DNA from: Palsa-892 sp035295845
GTDB lineage: Bacteria > Pseudomonadota > Alphaproteobacteria > Rhizobiales > Xanthobacteraceae
Assembly (NCBI GenBank): GCA_035295845.1
Contig: DATGIF010000030.1
Span: 1-58,312, forward strand
Direction: 5' to 3'
DNA: 58,312 bases
A model generated the notes under the pieces. It worked only from the letters and a program-made list of their open reading frames with translations, was not told the DNA's origin and ran no database searches. The translations under genes were made by a program, and so were the position numbers. Shown here piece by piece: positions 45,349 through 54,643 of this stretch. Every line of letters begins with the position of its first letter. Within the stretch, counting starts at the first letter, position 1.

Positions 45349-46223
45349 GCGACGCAACCTCGTCCACGGTGATCATGGCCGCGATCGAGACCAACATCGC
45401 GGAAGAACGAGCGCGTACCGCCGCCGCGGATAAAGTCTTGCCGCAACGGCGGCTCGCCTCGCGGCTTTTGCTCGGCCTCGTGCTGCCGGTTATGCTCGCG
45501 CTCGCATGGGAAGCGGCGGTGCGCTTCGGCTTCGTGCAAGGCCGCCTGATGCCGCCGCCGAGCCGGGTGCTGGCAACGCTCTATGCGCTTGCCTTCCACA
45601 GCGAACCCTCGCTCTGGCAGCACATTCTGGTCACGACCGCGCGCGTGGCGGCGGGCTTCGCGTTGGGCGTCGCGGCGGCGACGCTCATCGGCGCGCTCGC
45701 GGGCGCCTCCAAGCTCGCGCGCGACCTCGTCGATCCGACCTTGCAGGGATTGCGCGCGGTGCCGTCGATCGCCTGGGTGCCGCTCTTTATTCTGTGGTTC
45801 GGCATCTTCGAGAAATCGAAAATTATCCTGATCGCGGCCGGCTGCTTCTTCCCGGTCTATCTCGGCATGCTGGGGGCGATCCTTTCGGTCGACCGCAAGA
45901 CGGTGGAGGTCGGACGCATCTTTCGCCTGTCGACGCCGGCACTGGTGCGGCGAATTCTTCTGCCGGCGATCTTGCCCGCCTACGTCGTGAGCCTGCGCGC
46001 GGGGCTCGGCCTTGGCTGGATGTTCGTGATCGCCGCCGAATTCATGGGCGCCTCCGAGGGGCTCGGCTATCTCCTCATCGACGGCCAGCAGCTCGGCAAC
46101 GCCGAGGAAATTCTCGCCGCCATCCTGACCTTTGCCGTGCTCGGCAAGCTTACCGACGGCTTGCTGGTTGCGGCCGCCGCCCCGTTCCTCACCTGGCAGG
46201 ACGCGTTCGCACCGCGCGGTTGA
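45345..46223 (+). CDS. ABC importer permease, SsuC type
   Basis: Inner-membrane permease of 292 residues with about six helices and the EAA-like loop near GRIFRLSTPALVRRILLPAILPAYVVSLRAGLGLGWMFVIAAEF, as in SsuC/TauC. The TTG at 45345 overlaps the stop of the binding-protein gene (TTGA), suggesting coupling. ATG 45375 is an alternative and would drop 10 N-terminal residues. Confidence 0.9.
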   Translation: MSDATSSTVIMAAIETNIAEERARTAAADKVLPQRRLASRLLLGLVLPVMLALAWEAAVRFGFVQGRLMPPPSRVLATLYALAFHSEPSLWQHILVTTARVAAGFALGVAAATLIGALAGASKLARDLVDPTLQGLRAVPSIAWVPLFILWFGIFEKSKIILIAAGCFFPVYLGMLGAILSVDRKTVEVGRIFRLSTPALVRRILLPAILPAYVVSLRAGLGLGWMFVIAAEFMGASEGLGYLLIDGQQLGNAEEILAAILTFAVLGKLTDGLLVAAAAPFLTWQDAFAPRG

Positions 46224-46225
46224 CC

Positions 46226-46999
46226 ATGCTCGCCATCGAATCCGTCGATAAGACTTATCCCAACGGCACCGAGGCGCTGGCGCGCGCTAACTTGCGCGTG
46301 AACGAAGGCGAGATCGTCGCGGTGGTCGGCGGCTCCGGCTGCGGCAAGAGCACGCTCTTGCGGCTCGCCGCCGGACTTGATCGCACGAGCCGCGGCCGTA
46401 TCCGGCTCGACGGCGAGACGATCGAAGCACCGCACGCGGCCGTCGGCCTCGTGTTTCAGGAGCCGCGGCTCCTGCCGTGGCTCACGGTCGCGCAGAACAT
46501 CGGCTTCGGCCTTTCCGACCGGCCGCGCGAAGAGCGCGAAGCACGCGTGCGCGAGGTGCTCGCGCGCGTGGGGCTTGCCGAATACGCCGACCGCTGGCCG
46601 CGCGAATTGTCGGGGGGCCAGGCGCAGCGCGTGGCGATCGCGCGGGCGCTGGCGCCGCGGCCGAAAGTGCTGCTCCTCGACGAGCCGTTCTCGGCGCTCG
46701 ACGCGTTCACGCGCGCCAATTTGCAGGAGCACCTCCTCGACTTGTGGGAAACTTTCCGCCCCACGCTCGTTCTCGTCACCCACGACGTGGAAGAGGCGGC
46801 GTTTCTCGCCGATCGCGTGCTCGTCATGCGGCCGCGGCCGGGACGCTTCGTCGCCGAGATCGACCTCGGCCTCGCGCGGCCGCGCGAGCGTTACGGCGCC
46901 GCGGTGGAGGCGGCAAAACGCAAGATTCTCGGTGCGCTCGATTTGAGCCTCCGCGGCCAGCGCGAAGGCGAGGAACTGGCGCCGGCCGCTGCGATCTGA
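46226..46999 (+). CDS. ABC importer ATP-binding protein, SsuB type
   Basis: ATPase of 257 residues. Walker A is GGSGCGKST (about 35-43), Q-loop VFQEPRLLPWLTVAQNI, signature LSGGQAQRVAIARALAPRPKVLLLDEPFSALD and switch histidine VTHDVEEAAFLADRV. The ExPRLLPW Q-loop is typical of the nitrate/sulfonate/taurine subfamily. ATG 46226 lies 2 bp after the permease stop. Confidence 0.92.
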   Translation: MLAIESVDKTYPNGTEALARANLRVNEGEIVAVVGGSGCGKSTLLRLAAGLDRTSRGRIRLDGETIEAPHAAVGLVFQEPRLLPWLTVAQNIGFGLSDRPREEREARVREVLARVGLAEYADRWPRELSGGQAQRVAIARALAPRPKVLLLDEPFSALDAFTRANLQEHLLDLWETFRPTLVLVTHDVEEAAFLADRVLVMRPRPGRFVAEIDLGLARPRERYGAAVEAAKRKILGALDLSLRGQREGEELAPAAAI

Positions 47000-47032
47000 C
47001 ATACCTCCCCCGCGAAAAAAGGAGACAAGAAG

Positions 47033-47539
47033 ATGGACGCGACCGCCCTGCGCGAGCTGCAAGCACCGTTGAAGGATCGCTATAAAAAAGAACCCAACGC
47101 CGCCGTGATCACGCTGAAAGCGCGCGGCGCGCTCGACGACGGAATTTCATGCAAGGTCGAGACAGGGCGCGCGATCGCGGTCGCGGGGCTGCATCCGGCG
47201 AGCGGCGGCTCGGGGCATGAACTCTGCTCCGGCGACATGCTCCTCGAGGCGCTCGTCGCCTGCGCCGGCGTCACCTTGCGCGCGGTCTCGACCGCCTACG
47301 GCATCAACATCAAGTCCGGCAGCGTCGAGGCCGAGGGCGATCTCGATTTTCGCGGCACGCTCGGCGTCGACAAGGAGGCGCCGGTCGGCTTCCGCGCCAT
47401 TCGCCTCACCTTCAACGTCGACACCGACGCCTCGCCCGAAAATCTCGACAAGTTGCTGGAGACGACCGAGCGCTACTGCGTCGTGCTGCAGTCGCTGCGC
47501 AAGGACGTGGCAACGGCGAAGATCGTGAAAAAACGCTGA
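47033..47539 (+). CDS. OsmC family protein
   Basis: Protein of 168 residues of the OsmC/Ohr superfamily. One cysteine is in GDMLLEALVACAGVTLRAV and the second in TTERYCVVLQSLRK, positions matching the peroxidatic pair. It may reduce organic hydroperoxides with dithiols. AAAAGGAG lies before the ATG. It follows the importer genes by 33 bp and could share their transcript, tentatively linking it to sulfur supply. It converges with mutS, 4 bp between stops. Confidence 0.88.
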   Translation: MDATALRELQAPLKDRYKKEPNAAVITLKARGALDDGISCKVETGRAIAVAGLHPASGGSGHELCSGDMLLEALVACAGVTLRAVSTAYGINIKSGSVEAEGDLDFRGTLGVDKEAPVGFRAIRLTFNVDTDASPENLDKLLETTERYCVVLQSLRKDVATAKIVKKR

Positions 47540-47543
47540 GCGT

Positions 47544-50255
47544 TCAGTTTTTCTTTGTATCGGCGCGAAGTTTCTTCAGCCGATAAAGCGCTTCCAGCGC
47601 TTCGCGCGGCGCCAGCTGGTCGGGATCGACCGCGTCGAGCGCCTCATTCAGCGCATCTTTCTCGGGCGCGGCGCCGCGTTGGGCGGAGAAGAGCGGCAGG
47701 TCCTCGAAGCCGCGGAGCGCCGCCTTGCGGTCGGAGGCCTCCAGTTGCGCGAGCACGGTGCGGGCGCGTTCGATCACCGCCATCGGCAGCCCCGCGAGCT
47801 TCGCCACCTGAATGCCGTAGGAGCGATCGGCGACGCCGGGCGCGACCTCGTGCAGGAACACAACGTCTCCCTCCCATTCCTTCACCCGCACCGTCGCGTT
47901 GACGAGGCGGCCGAGCCTTGCCGCGAGCGCCGTCAGCTCGTGAAAGTGCGTCGCGAACAGCGCCCGCGAGCGGTTGATCTCGTGCAGATGTTCGAGACAC
48001 GCCCAGGCGATCGAGAGCCCGTCGAAGGTCGCCGTCCCCCGGCCGATCTCGTCGAGGATCACGAGCGAGCGCGCGGTCGCCTGATTGAGGATCGCCGCCG
48101 TCTCCACCATTTCGACCATGAAGGTCGAGCGGCCGCGCGCGAGATCGTCGGCAGCACCCACCCGCGAGAACAGGCGGTCGACGACGCCGATTTGCGCCGC
48201 CTTCGCCGGCACGAACGAGCCCATCTGCGCGAGAATGGCGATCAGCGCGTTCTGGCGGAGGAACGTCGATTTTCCCGCCATATTGGGACCGGTGACGAGC
48301 CAGATCTTGCCGGCGCCGTCTTTTTTGGAGGCGCCGAGATCGCAATCATTGGCGACGAACGGCCCGCCGTCGCGGCGGAGCGCGGCTTCGACCACCGGAT
48401 GGCGGCCGCCCTCGATCGCAAAGGCAAGCGAGCCGTCGACCGCGGGCCGCACCCAATTTTCGCTCACGGCAAGCTCCGCGAGCGCCGCGGCCACGTCGAT
48501 GCGCGCGATGGCTTCCGCAAGCGCTTCGAGTTCCTTCGTCTGCGCCAGCACCTCGCCCGCGAGGCGATCGAAGATCGCAAGCTCGAGCGCGAGCGTGCGG
48601 CTCGCAGCGCTCGCGATGCGGCTTTCGAGTTCGGAAAGCTCGGTCGAGGAAAAGCGCATGACGCCCGCGAGCGTCTGGCGATGAATGAACGTCTCGCGGA
48701 GTGGCGGCGCCATGAGCTTCTCGCCTTGCTGCGAAGCCACTTCGACGAAATAGCCGAGCACATTATTGTGCTTGATCTTGAGCGCGCGGATGCCGGCCTC
48801 CTCGGCATAGCGCGTTTGCAGCGCCGCGATCACCCGGCGCGACTCGTCGCGCAATTCGCCGGCCGCATCCAAATTTCGATCGTAACCCGCGCGCACAAAT
48901 CCGCCGGCGGCCTTGGCGAGCGGCAGCTCGTCGGCGAGCGCTTTCGCGAGCTCCGCTTGCAGCGCCGGCTTGACCGAAGCAAGGGAGGCGGCCGCCGCGG
49001 CAAGCTCGGCCGGCGGCTTTTGTTTCGCAAAAATGTCCGCGAGCCGCGCCGCCGTGACAAGGCTGTCGCGCACGGCGGCAAGATCGCGCGGGCCGCCGCG
49101 AAGGAGCGCAAGGCGCGCGAGCGCGCGGGAAAGGTCCGGCGCTTCCGAAAGCAGCCGCCGCAACGAATCACGGCGCGCGGAATCTTCCGCGAGAAATGTC
49201 ACCGCATCGAGCCGCGCATTGATGATCGGCGGATCGACGAGCGGACTTGCGAGCCGGCGCGCGAGAAGGCGCGCGCCGGCGGAGGTGCGGGTGCGGTCGA
49301 TGGTGGACAGGAGGCTCCCGTCTTTTTCGCCGCCGAGCGTGCGCACGAGTTCAAGATTGGCGCGCGTCGCGGCATCGATCAGGAGAACGGAGCTCGCCGC
49401 CTCGCGGCCCGGCGGCGAAAGATGCGGCTTCCGTCCGATCTGCGTGCGTTCGATATAAGTGATCGCGGCGGCGGCGGCGGAAAGTTCGAGGCGCGATAGC
49501 GCCCCGAACGATTCGATCGTGGCAACGCCGAAGAAAGACGAGAGCCGCCGCTCGGCGGTCGCGCCATCGAACACGCCGCGGTCGAGCGGTGTCACCGCGG
49601 GCAGCGCGCGCCAGAAGGCGCGGAGCGCGGGGTCGTCGTGCAGCGCGTCGGCCATAATAATTTCGCCGGGCTCAAGGCGGGCGATCTCGGCGGATAGGCG
49701 CGTGCCGTCGGTTTCGGCGACGCGAAACTCGCCGGTCGAAATATCGAGCCAGGCGAGACCGTAAGCGGGCTCGGCGTCGCTCGCCGGCCGGCCGCGCGCG
49801 ACCGCCAACAGAAAATTGTTGCGCCGCGCCTCCAAGAGCACGTCCTCGGTGAGCGTGCCGGGGGTGACGAGCCGCACCACGTCGCGCCTTACGACCGACT
49901 TCGCGCCCCGGCGTTTCGCTTCCGCCGGGTCCTCGAGCTGCTCGCATACGGCGACGCGATGGCCGCGCGCGATCAGCCGGTGGAGATATTCATCGGCGCG
50001 CTCGACCGGCACGCCGCACATCGGAATGTCGTTGCCGAGATGCTTGCCGCGCTTCGTCAGCATGATGCCGAGTGCGCGCGCGGCGATTTCCGCGTCCTCG
50101 AAGAAGAGCTCGTAAAAGTCGCCCATCCGGTAGAAGAGAAGGCAGCCCGGATTGGCTGTCTTGATCTCGATGTACTGCTCCATCATGGGCGTGACGCGCG
50201 CGCCCGCGTCGGCGGCGGGTTCCGCGGCAAGCAATGAAGGCGCGTGCTTATCCAT
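47544..50255 (-). CDS. mutS: DNA mismatch repair protein MutS
   Basis: Mismatch-recognition ATPase of 903 residues. The mismatch-reading domain has the Phe-x-Glu motif in RMGDFYELFFEDA, followed by KHLGNDIPMCGVPVERADEYL. Connector, lever and clamp regions follow. The ATPase has Walker A in TGPNMAGKSTFLRQNA, the segment GRSTFMVEMVETAAILNQAT, Walker B in SLVILDEIGRGTATFDGLSIAWA and ATHFHELTAL. Full length for the family, so probably functional. Confidence 0.97.
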   Translation of the reverse strand: MDKHAPSLLAAEPAADAGARVTPMMEQYIEIKTANPGCLLFYRMGDFYELFFEDAEIAARALGIMLTKRGKHLGNDIPMCGVPVERADEYLHRLIARGHRVAVCEQLEDPAEAKRRGAKSVVRRDVVRLVTPGTLTEDVLLEARRNNFLLAVARGRPASDAEPAYGLAWLDISTGEFRVAETDGTRLSAEIARLEPGEIIMADALHDDPALRAFWRALPAVTPLDRGVFDGATAERRLSSFFGVATIESFGALSRLELSAAAAAITYIERTQIGRKPHLSPPGREAASSVLLIDAATRANLELVRTLGGEKDGSLLSTIDRTRTSAGARLLARRLASPLVDPPIINARLDAVTFLAEDSARRDSLRRLLSEAPDLSRALARLALLRGGPRDLAAVRDSLVTAARLADIFAKQKPPAELAAAAASLASVKPALQAELAKALADELPLAKAAGGFVRAGYDRNLDAAGELRDESRRVIAALQTRYAEEAGIRALKIKHNNVLGYFVEVASQQGEKLMAPPLRETFIHRQTLAGVMRFSSTELSELESRIASAASRTLALELAIFDRLAGEVLAQTKELEALAEAIARIDVAAALAELAVSENWVRPAVDGSLAFAIEGGRHPVVEAALRRDGGPFVANDCDLGASKKDGAGKIWLVTGPNMAGKSTFLRQNALIAILAQMGSFVPAKAAQIGVVDRLFSRVGAADDLARGRSTFMVEMVETAAILNQATARSLVILDEIGRGTATFDGLSIAWACLEHLHEINRSRALFATHFHELTALAARLGRLVNATVRVKEWEGDVVFLHEVAPGVADRSYGIQVAKLAGLPMAVIERARTVLAQLEASDRKAALRGFEDLPLFSAQRGAAPEKDALNEALDAVDPDQLAPREALEALYRLKKLRADTKKN

Positions 50256-50317
50256 GCGCGCGGAAGACTAGCAGAAGCCCGCGCGGCTGAAAGAAACGGC
50301 GCGGCGTTATCCCACGC

Positions 50318-50896
50318 TCACGCTTTCGGCGGCGAGAGCCGCCGGTGCAGGGAAAGCCGCGCTGCGCGCAGCAATTCCGCCCCGCTCTGCGGGTCGGCGA
50401 GCCGCGCAGTGACCAACGTTCCGACCATCGTCGAAACGAGCATCGCTGCATGCTGTCGCGCGGCCGGTCCCGTCCAGTATTTCGCGATCAACGCGATGAA
50501 ATTTTCCCTGCCCTCGGCAAGCGCGCCGTGAAGCGGGCTTCCGGGATTGGCGGCTTCCCCGCCGAGTGCCGCCAGTGCACAGCCTTTCGCGATCCGCTTG
50601 CGATGCGCCTCGCTCAAATAGGAATCCACGATCGCTTTCAACTCCTCGCCCTTGCGCGCGCCTTCGGCCGCGCGGCGGAGGCGCGCACGGCCTTCGGCCA
50701 GCGCGAAGGCGCAGGCCTCGGCGACCAGCGCGTCCTTCGACTTGAAGTGCTTGTAAAAGCCGCCATGCGTCATGCCGGCCGCCTGCATCAGCTCGGCAAT
50801 GCCGACGGCGGCGGTGCCGCGGGCGCGAAAGAGACGCGCCGCCGATTCCACGACCCGGCGACGGCTTTGCGCGGCTTCTTCTCTCGTCGTTCGCAT
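50318..50896 (-). CDS. TetR/AcrR family repressor
   Basis: Regulator of 192 residues. The N-terminal helix-turn-helix is RRRVVESAARLFRARGTAAVGIAELMQAAGMTHGGFYKHFKSKDAL, and the helical ligand domain follows with a conserved-looking cysteine (KGCALAALGGE). It is divergent from an MFS exporter across 73 bp that contain a strong palindrome, so it probably represses that pump and itself. The inducer is unknown. Confidence 0.92.
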   Translation of the reverse strand: MRTTREEAAQSRRRVVESAARLFRARGTAAVGIAELMQAAGMTHGGFYKHFKSKDALVAEACAFALAEGRARLRRAAEGARKGEELKAIVDSYLSEAHRKRIAKGCALAALGGEAANPGSPLHGALAEGRENFIALIAKYWTGPAARQHAAMLVSTMVGTLVTARLADPQSGAELLRAARLSLHRRLSPPKA

Positions 50897-50914
50897 GGCC
50901 CGCGATGCTCGCTT

Positions 50915-50940
50915 GATTAGATGATGATTATCATCTAATC
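50915..50940. promoter_or_regulatory. TetR operator between regulator and pump
   Basis: A 26-bp inverted repeat: perfect 11-bp arms GATTAGATGAT and ATCATCTAATC around GATT. It lies 18 bp before the tetR ATG and 29 bp before the pump ATG, in the only AT-rich part of the gap, where it could cover both promoters. Confidence 0.7.
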
Positions 50941-50969
50941 AGGGGCGGCGCAAATCAAGTCGAGACCGC

Positions 50970-52217
50970 ATGCACCGTCCGGCGAACGAGCAAATTGTCC
51001 TTCCTTCCGCGTCCGCGAATGTCGCTGCGGCGGAAGCACAGCCGCTCCTGCAGGGAAAGACGCTGATCGCATTTCTCACGTTGCTCGCAGCCCTCGGCAT
51101 GCTCGCAACGAACATGTATCTCGCCTCCTTTCCCTCCATCGGCCACGATCTGGGCACCACGCCGACAGCGGTGCGGCTCACGCTCACGGTGTTTCTCGTC
51201 GGCTTCGCTTTCGGCCAGTTGGTGATCGGGCCGCTTTCCGACCGCTACGGCCGCCGCCCGGTCCTGCTCGCGGGGCTTCTCGTCTATGCCGTGGCGAGCG
51301 CGCTTTGCGCCGTCACCGCGAGCCTTGAATGGATGCTTGCCGTTCGCGTGCTGCAGGCGATCGGCGCCTGCACCGGCTCGGTGGTGGCGCGCGCGGTCGC
51401 GCGCGATCTCTTTCAGGGCGACGCGCTCACGCGCTCGCTCGGGCTCGTGACCACATTCACCGCCGCGGCACCCGGCTTTTCGCCGCTGATCGGCGGCCTG
51501 ATCGAGACATTCCTCGGCTGGCGCGCGACCTTCGCGCTGCTCGCGCTGGTCGGCGCCTTTGCCGCCGCCGCCGCGTGGCTCCGCATCGGCGAGACCAATC
51601 ACACGCGCGCGACGCATCTATCGCTCGCGCATGCTTTCGCCGGTTATTTTTCCTTGATGGGAAAACGGCTTTTCCTCGTGCCGGCCGCCGCCACGACCTG
51701 CGCCATGGGCGGATTGTTCGCCTTCTTCGCCTCGTCGCCGACGATTTTCATTCGCGGCTTCGGCGTGCCGCCCGCCCTGTTCGGCCTCATTCCCTGCTTC
51801 ACCGTATTCGCGGTGTTCGCCGGCGGCTTCAGCGCGCAACGCCTCGCCCGGAAATGGCCGGGCCTCGCGCCGATCGTCGGCGGCCTCGCGCTGATGATCA
51901 TCGGCGGCGGCGCCATGCTCGCCTTCGCGCTGTGGGGTCAGGCGGGAATCGCAGAAGTCATCGGGCCGTTGCTCGTGTTCCTGTTCGGAATGGGGATCGT
52001 GAATCCGCTTTCCACGGTTGCGGCCATCCGGCCGTTTCCCGAACAGGCCGGCGCCGCCTCGGCGCTGGTCGGTTTTTTCCAGATGGCCGGCGGCGCCTTG
52101 GGAACGGTGATCTTGAACGCGATCCCCTTGCCTATTCTCGAGGCGCTGCCGGCGGTGATGCTCATCGCCGCGATCATCGGCCTTCTCGCAGCGGCCTTTT
52201 CCTTCCAGCGCGCCTAA
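50970..52217 (+). CDS. Bcr/CflA family multidrug MFS transporter
   Basis: Inner-membrane drug:proton antiporter of 415 residues with 12 predicted helices. The Bcr/CflA landmarks are NMYLASFPSIGHDLGTTPTAVRLTLTVFLVGFAFGQLVIGPLSDRYGRRPVLLAG (motif A) and VLQAIGACTGSVVARAVARDLF. Likely regulated by the divergent TetR protein. The ATG at 50970 has no strong ribosome binding site. A 10-bp-stem hairpin follows the stop. Confidence 0.92.
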   Translation: MHRPANEQIVLPSASANVAAAEAQPLLQGKTLIAFLTLLAALGMLATNMYLASFPSIGHDLGTTPTAVRLTLTVFLVGFAFGQLVIGPLSDRYGRRPVLLAGLLVYAVASALCAVTASLEWMLAVRVLQAIGACTGSVVARAVARDLFQGDALTRSLGLVTTFTAAAPGFSPLIGGLIETFLGWRATFALLALVGAFAAAAAWLRIGETNHTRATHLSLAHAFAGYFSLMGKRLFLVPAAATTCAMGGLFAFFASSPTIFIRGFGVPPALFGLIPCFTVFAVFAGGFSAQRLARKWPGLAPIVGGLALMIIGGGAMLAFALWGQAGIAEVIGPLLVFLFGMGIVNPLSTVAAIRPFPEQAGAASALVGFFQMAGGALGTVILNAIPLPILEALPAVMLIAAIIGLLAAAFSFQRA

Positions 52218-52225
52218 ACCAATCG

Positions 52226-52252
52226 ACGCTTCATGGCCCCGTCATGAAGCGT
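52226..52252 (+). terminator. hairpin after the MFS gene
   Basis: ACGCTTCATG-N7-CATGAAGCGT, a perfect 10-bp stem 8 bp past the stop. No T-run follows, so it may need Rho or act in mRNA protection. Confidence 0.5.
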
Positions 52253-52363
52253 GGACACGGTTGCGCATGCTGCCACTTATGGAGTGTTCCTCGCCGCTTG
52301 GGCGGAGTATGGTCGCCCGTCTATTTTCCCTTTCTCCCGCCGTACTCGCGTACAGGAACAGCC

Positions 52364-54643
52364 ATGAAAGCCGACGCCCCCAAACGCCGCTCGCGGCCTA
52401 CCTTCACCGACCAGGAGGCGTTGCTGTTCCATTCGCAGGGGCGGCCGGGCAAGTTAGAGGTCATCGCCACCAAGCCGATGGCGACCCAGCGCGATCTTTC
52501 GCTCGCCTATTCGCCGGGCGTCGCGGTGCCGGTGCTGGCGATCGCCGAAGATCCGGGCCGCGCCTTCGACTACACCGCCAAGGGTAATCTCGTCGGCGTC
52601 ATCACCAACGGCACGGCGATCCTGGGCCTGGGCAATCTCGGCGCGCTCGCTTCGAAGCCGGTGATGGAAGGCAAGGCCGTCCTGTTCAAGCGCTTCGCCG
52701 ACATCGACGCCTTCGATCTCGAGGTCGGCACCGAGGATCCGGACGAGTTCGTCAACGCCGTGCGGCCCTTGGGGCTCACCTTCGGCGGCATCAATCTCGA
52801 GGACATCAAGGCGCCGGAGTGCTTCATCATCGAGCAGCGCCTGCGCGAGCTTCTCGACATTCCGGTCTTTCACGACGACCAGCACGGCACCGCGATCATC
52901 GCCGCCGCCGGCGTCATCAACGCGCTAATGCTCACCGGCCGCGACATCCGCACCGCGAAGCTCGTGGTGAACGGCGCCGGCGCCTCCGGCATCGCCTGCG
53001 TCGAGCTCCTGAAGGCGCTCGGGCTCGGCATGAACAACGTCATCCTCTGCGACACCAAGGGCGTCATCTATGCCGGCCGCAAGGAAGGCATGAACCAGTG
53101 GAAATCGGCGCACGCGATTGAAACCAAAGCGCGCACGCTCGCCGACGCGGTCAAAGGCGCCGACGTCTTGTTCGGACTTTCCGCCAAGGGCGCCTTCACG
53201 CCGGAGATGATCAAGTCGATGGCCGAGAAGCCCATCATCTTCGCCATGGCCAATCCCGACCCCGAGATCACCGTCGAAGAGGTCGCCGCCATCCGCGACG
53301 ACGCGATCATGGCGACGGGCCGCTCCGACTATCCGAACCAGATCAACAATGTTTTGGGCTTCCCTTACATCTTCCGCGGCGCGCTCGACGTGCGCGCCAC
53401 CACCATCAACATGGAAATGAAGATCGCGGCGGCGAAAGCGCTCGCCGATCTCGCGCGCGAGGACGTGCCGGACGAGGTCGCCGCCGCCTATGGCACGCGG
53501 CCGAAATACGGACCCGACTACATCATTCCCGTCCCGTTCGATCCGCGGCTGATTTCGGCGGTGCCGCCGGCGGTGGCGAAGGCGGCGATGGATACGGGGG
53601 TGGCACGGCGGCCGATCGTCGACATGAACGCTTACGTGCAGCAGTTGCGCACACGGCGCGATCCGGTGGCGGGAGTGTTGTCGCGTGTGTTCGAGCGGCT
53701 GCGGCGGCAGCCCAAGCGCGTCGTCTTCGCCGAAGGCGAGGAAGAGCAGGTCATTCGCGCGGCCGCGAGTTATGTGCATCAAGGGCTCGGCACGCCGATT
53801 CTCGTGGGCCGCGAGGACCGCGTGCGGGCGGCGGCGGCCTATGCCGGCGTCGAGATCAACGAAGGCATCGAAATTCACAACGCGCGGCTTTCCAAGCGCA
53901 ACGTCGATTATGCCAACTACCTCTACGAGCGGCTGCAGCGGAAGGGTTTCCTCTTCCGCGATTGCCAGCGGCTCGTGAACACCGACCGCAATTATTTCGC
54001 CGCCTGCATGGTGGCGCTGGGCGACGCCGACGCCATGGTTTCCGGCGTTACCCGCAATTATTCGGTCGTGCTCGACGACGTGCGGCGCGTGATCGACCAG
54101 AAGCCCGGCCACCGTGTGATCGGCGTCTCCATGGTGCTCGCGCGCGGGCGCACGGTGCTCGTCGCCGACACCGCGGTCACCGAAATGCCGAACGCCAATG
54201 ACCTCGTCGAAACCGCGATCGAGGCGGCGGGCGTCGCGCGCCGCCTCGGCTTCGAGCCGCGCGTCGGCATGCTCGCCTTCTCGACCTTCGGCAATCCGCC
54301 GGGCGAACGCTCCGACCGCGTGCGCGAGGCGGTGCGGATGCTGCACGACCGCCGCGTCGATTTCGAGGTCGACGGCGAAATGGCCGCGGACGTCGCACTC
54401 AATCGCGAACTGGGTGCCGCCTATCCGTTCAACCGGCTGACGGATGTGGCGAACGTCCTCATCATGCCGGCGTTCCACTCGGCTTCGATCTCGACCAAGA
54501 TGCTGCAGGAGCTCGGCGGCGCCACCGTGATCGGGCCGCTGCTCGTGGGCCTCGACCGCTCGGTGCAGATCGTGCCGCTGTCCGCGAAGGATTCCGACCT
54601 CGTCAACATGGCGGCGATCGCGGCGTTCAATATTTCGGGTTAA
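52364..54643 (+). CDS. maeB: NADP-dependent malic enzyme (MaeB hybrid)
   Basis: Converts malate to pyruvate with CO2 release. It has 759 residues: an N-terminal malic enzyme domain (SLAYSPGVAVPVLAIAEDP, GNLVGVITNGTAILGLGNLG, PVFHDDQHGTAI, NGAGASGIACVELL) and, from about residue 430, a phosphotransacetylase-like domain (VVFAEGEEEQVIRAAASYVHQG, TDRNYFAACMVALGDADAMVSG) that is regulatory in known members. ATG 52364 has AGGAA upstream; the reading frame continues far upstream but only as noise within the transporter gene. Its stop overlaps the adenosine kinase stop by 4 bp. Confidence 0.95.
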   Translation: MKADAPKRRSRPTFTDQEALLFHSQGRPGKLEVIATKPMATQRDLSLAYSPGVAVPVLAIAEDPGRAFDYTAKGNLVGVITNGTAILGLGNLGALASKPVMEGKAVLFKRFADIDAFDLEVGTEDPDEFVNAVRPLGLTFGGINLEDIKAPECFIIEQRLRELLDIPVFHDDQHGTAIIAAAGVINALMLTGRDIRTAKLVVNGAGASGIACVELLKALGLGMNNVILCDTKGVIYAGRKEGMNQWKSAHAIETKARTLADAVKGADVLFGLSAKGAFTPEMIKSMAEKPIIFAMANPDPEITVEEVAAIRDDAIMATGRSDYPNQINNVLGFPYIFRGALDVRATTINMEMKIAAAKALADLAREDVPDEVAAAYGTRPKYGPDYIIPVPFDPRLISAVPPAVAKAAMDTGVARRPIVDMNAYVQQLRTRRDPVAGVLSRVFERLRRQPKRVVFAEGEEEQVIRAAASYVHQGLGTPILVGREDRVRAAAAYAGVEINEGIEIHNARLSKRNVDYANYLYERLQRKGFLFRDCQRLVNTDRNYFAACMVALGDADAMVSGVTRNYSVVLDDVRRVIDQKPGHRVIGVSMVLARGRTVLVADTAVTEMPNANDLVETAIEAAGVARRLGFEPRVGMLAFSTFGNPPGERSDRVREAVRMLHDRRVDFEVDGEMAADVALNRELGAAYPFNRLTDVANVLIMPAFHSASISTKMLQELGGATVIGPLLVGLDRSVQIVPLSAKDSDLVNMAAIAAFNISG

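Noticed and set aside
47679..49499. 606-codon open frame antisense to mutS
   Set aside because: Shadow of mutS with no recognisable motif and unnatural Arg/His content.
51329..52363. N-terminal extension of the malic enzyme frame into the transporter gene
   Set aside because: The sequence is out-of-frame translation of the MFS gene; the enzyme family starts near the ATG at 52364, which has a ribosome binding site.
52925..54478. 517-codon open frame antisense to maeB
   Set aside because: Shadow frame with low-complexity Asp/His/Arg runs.
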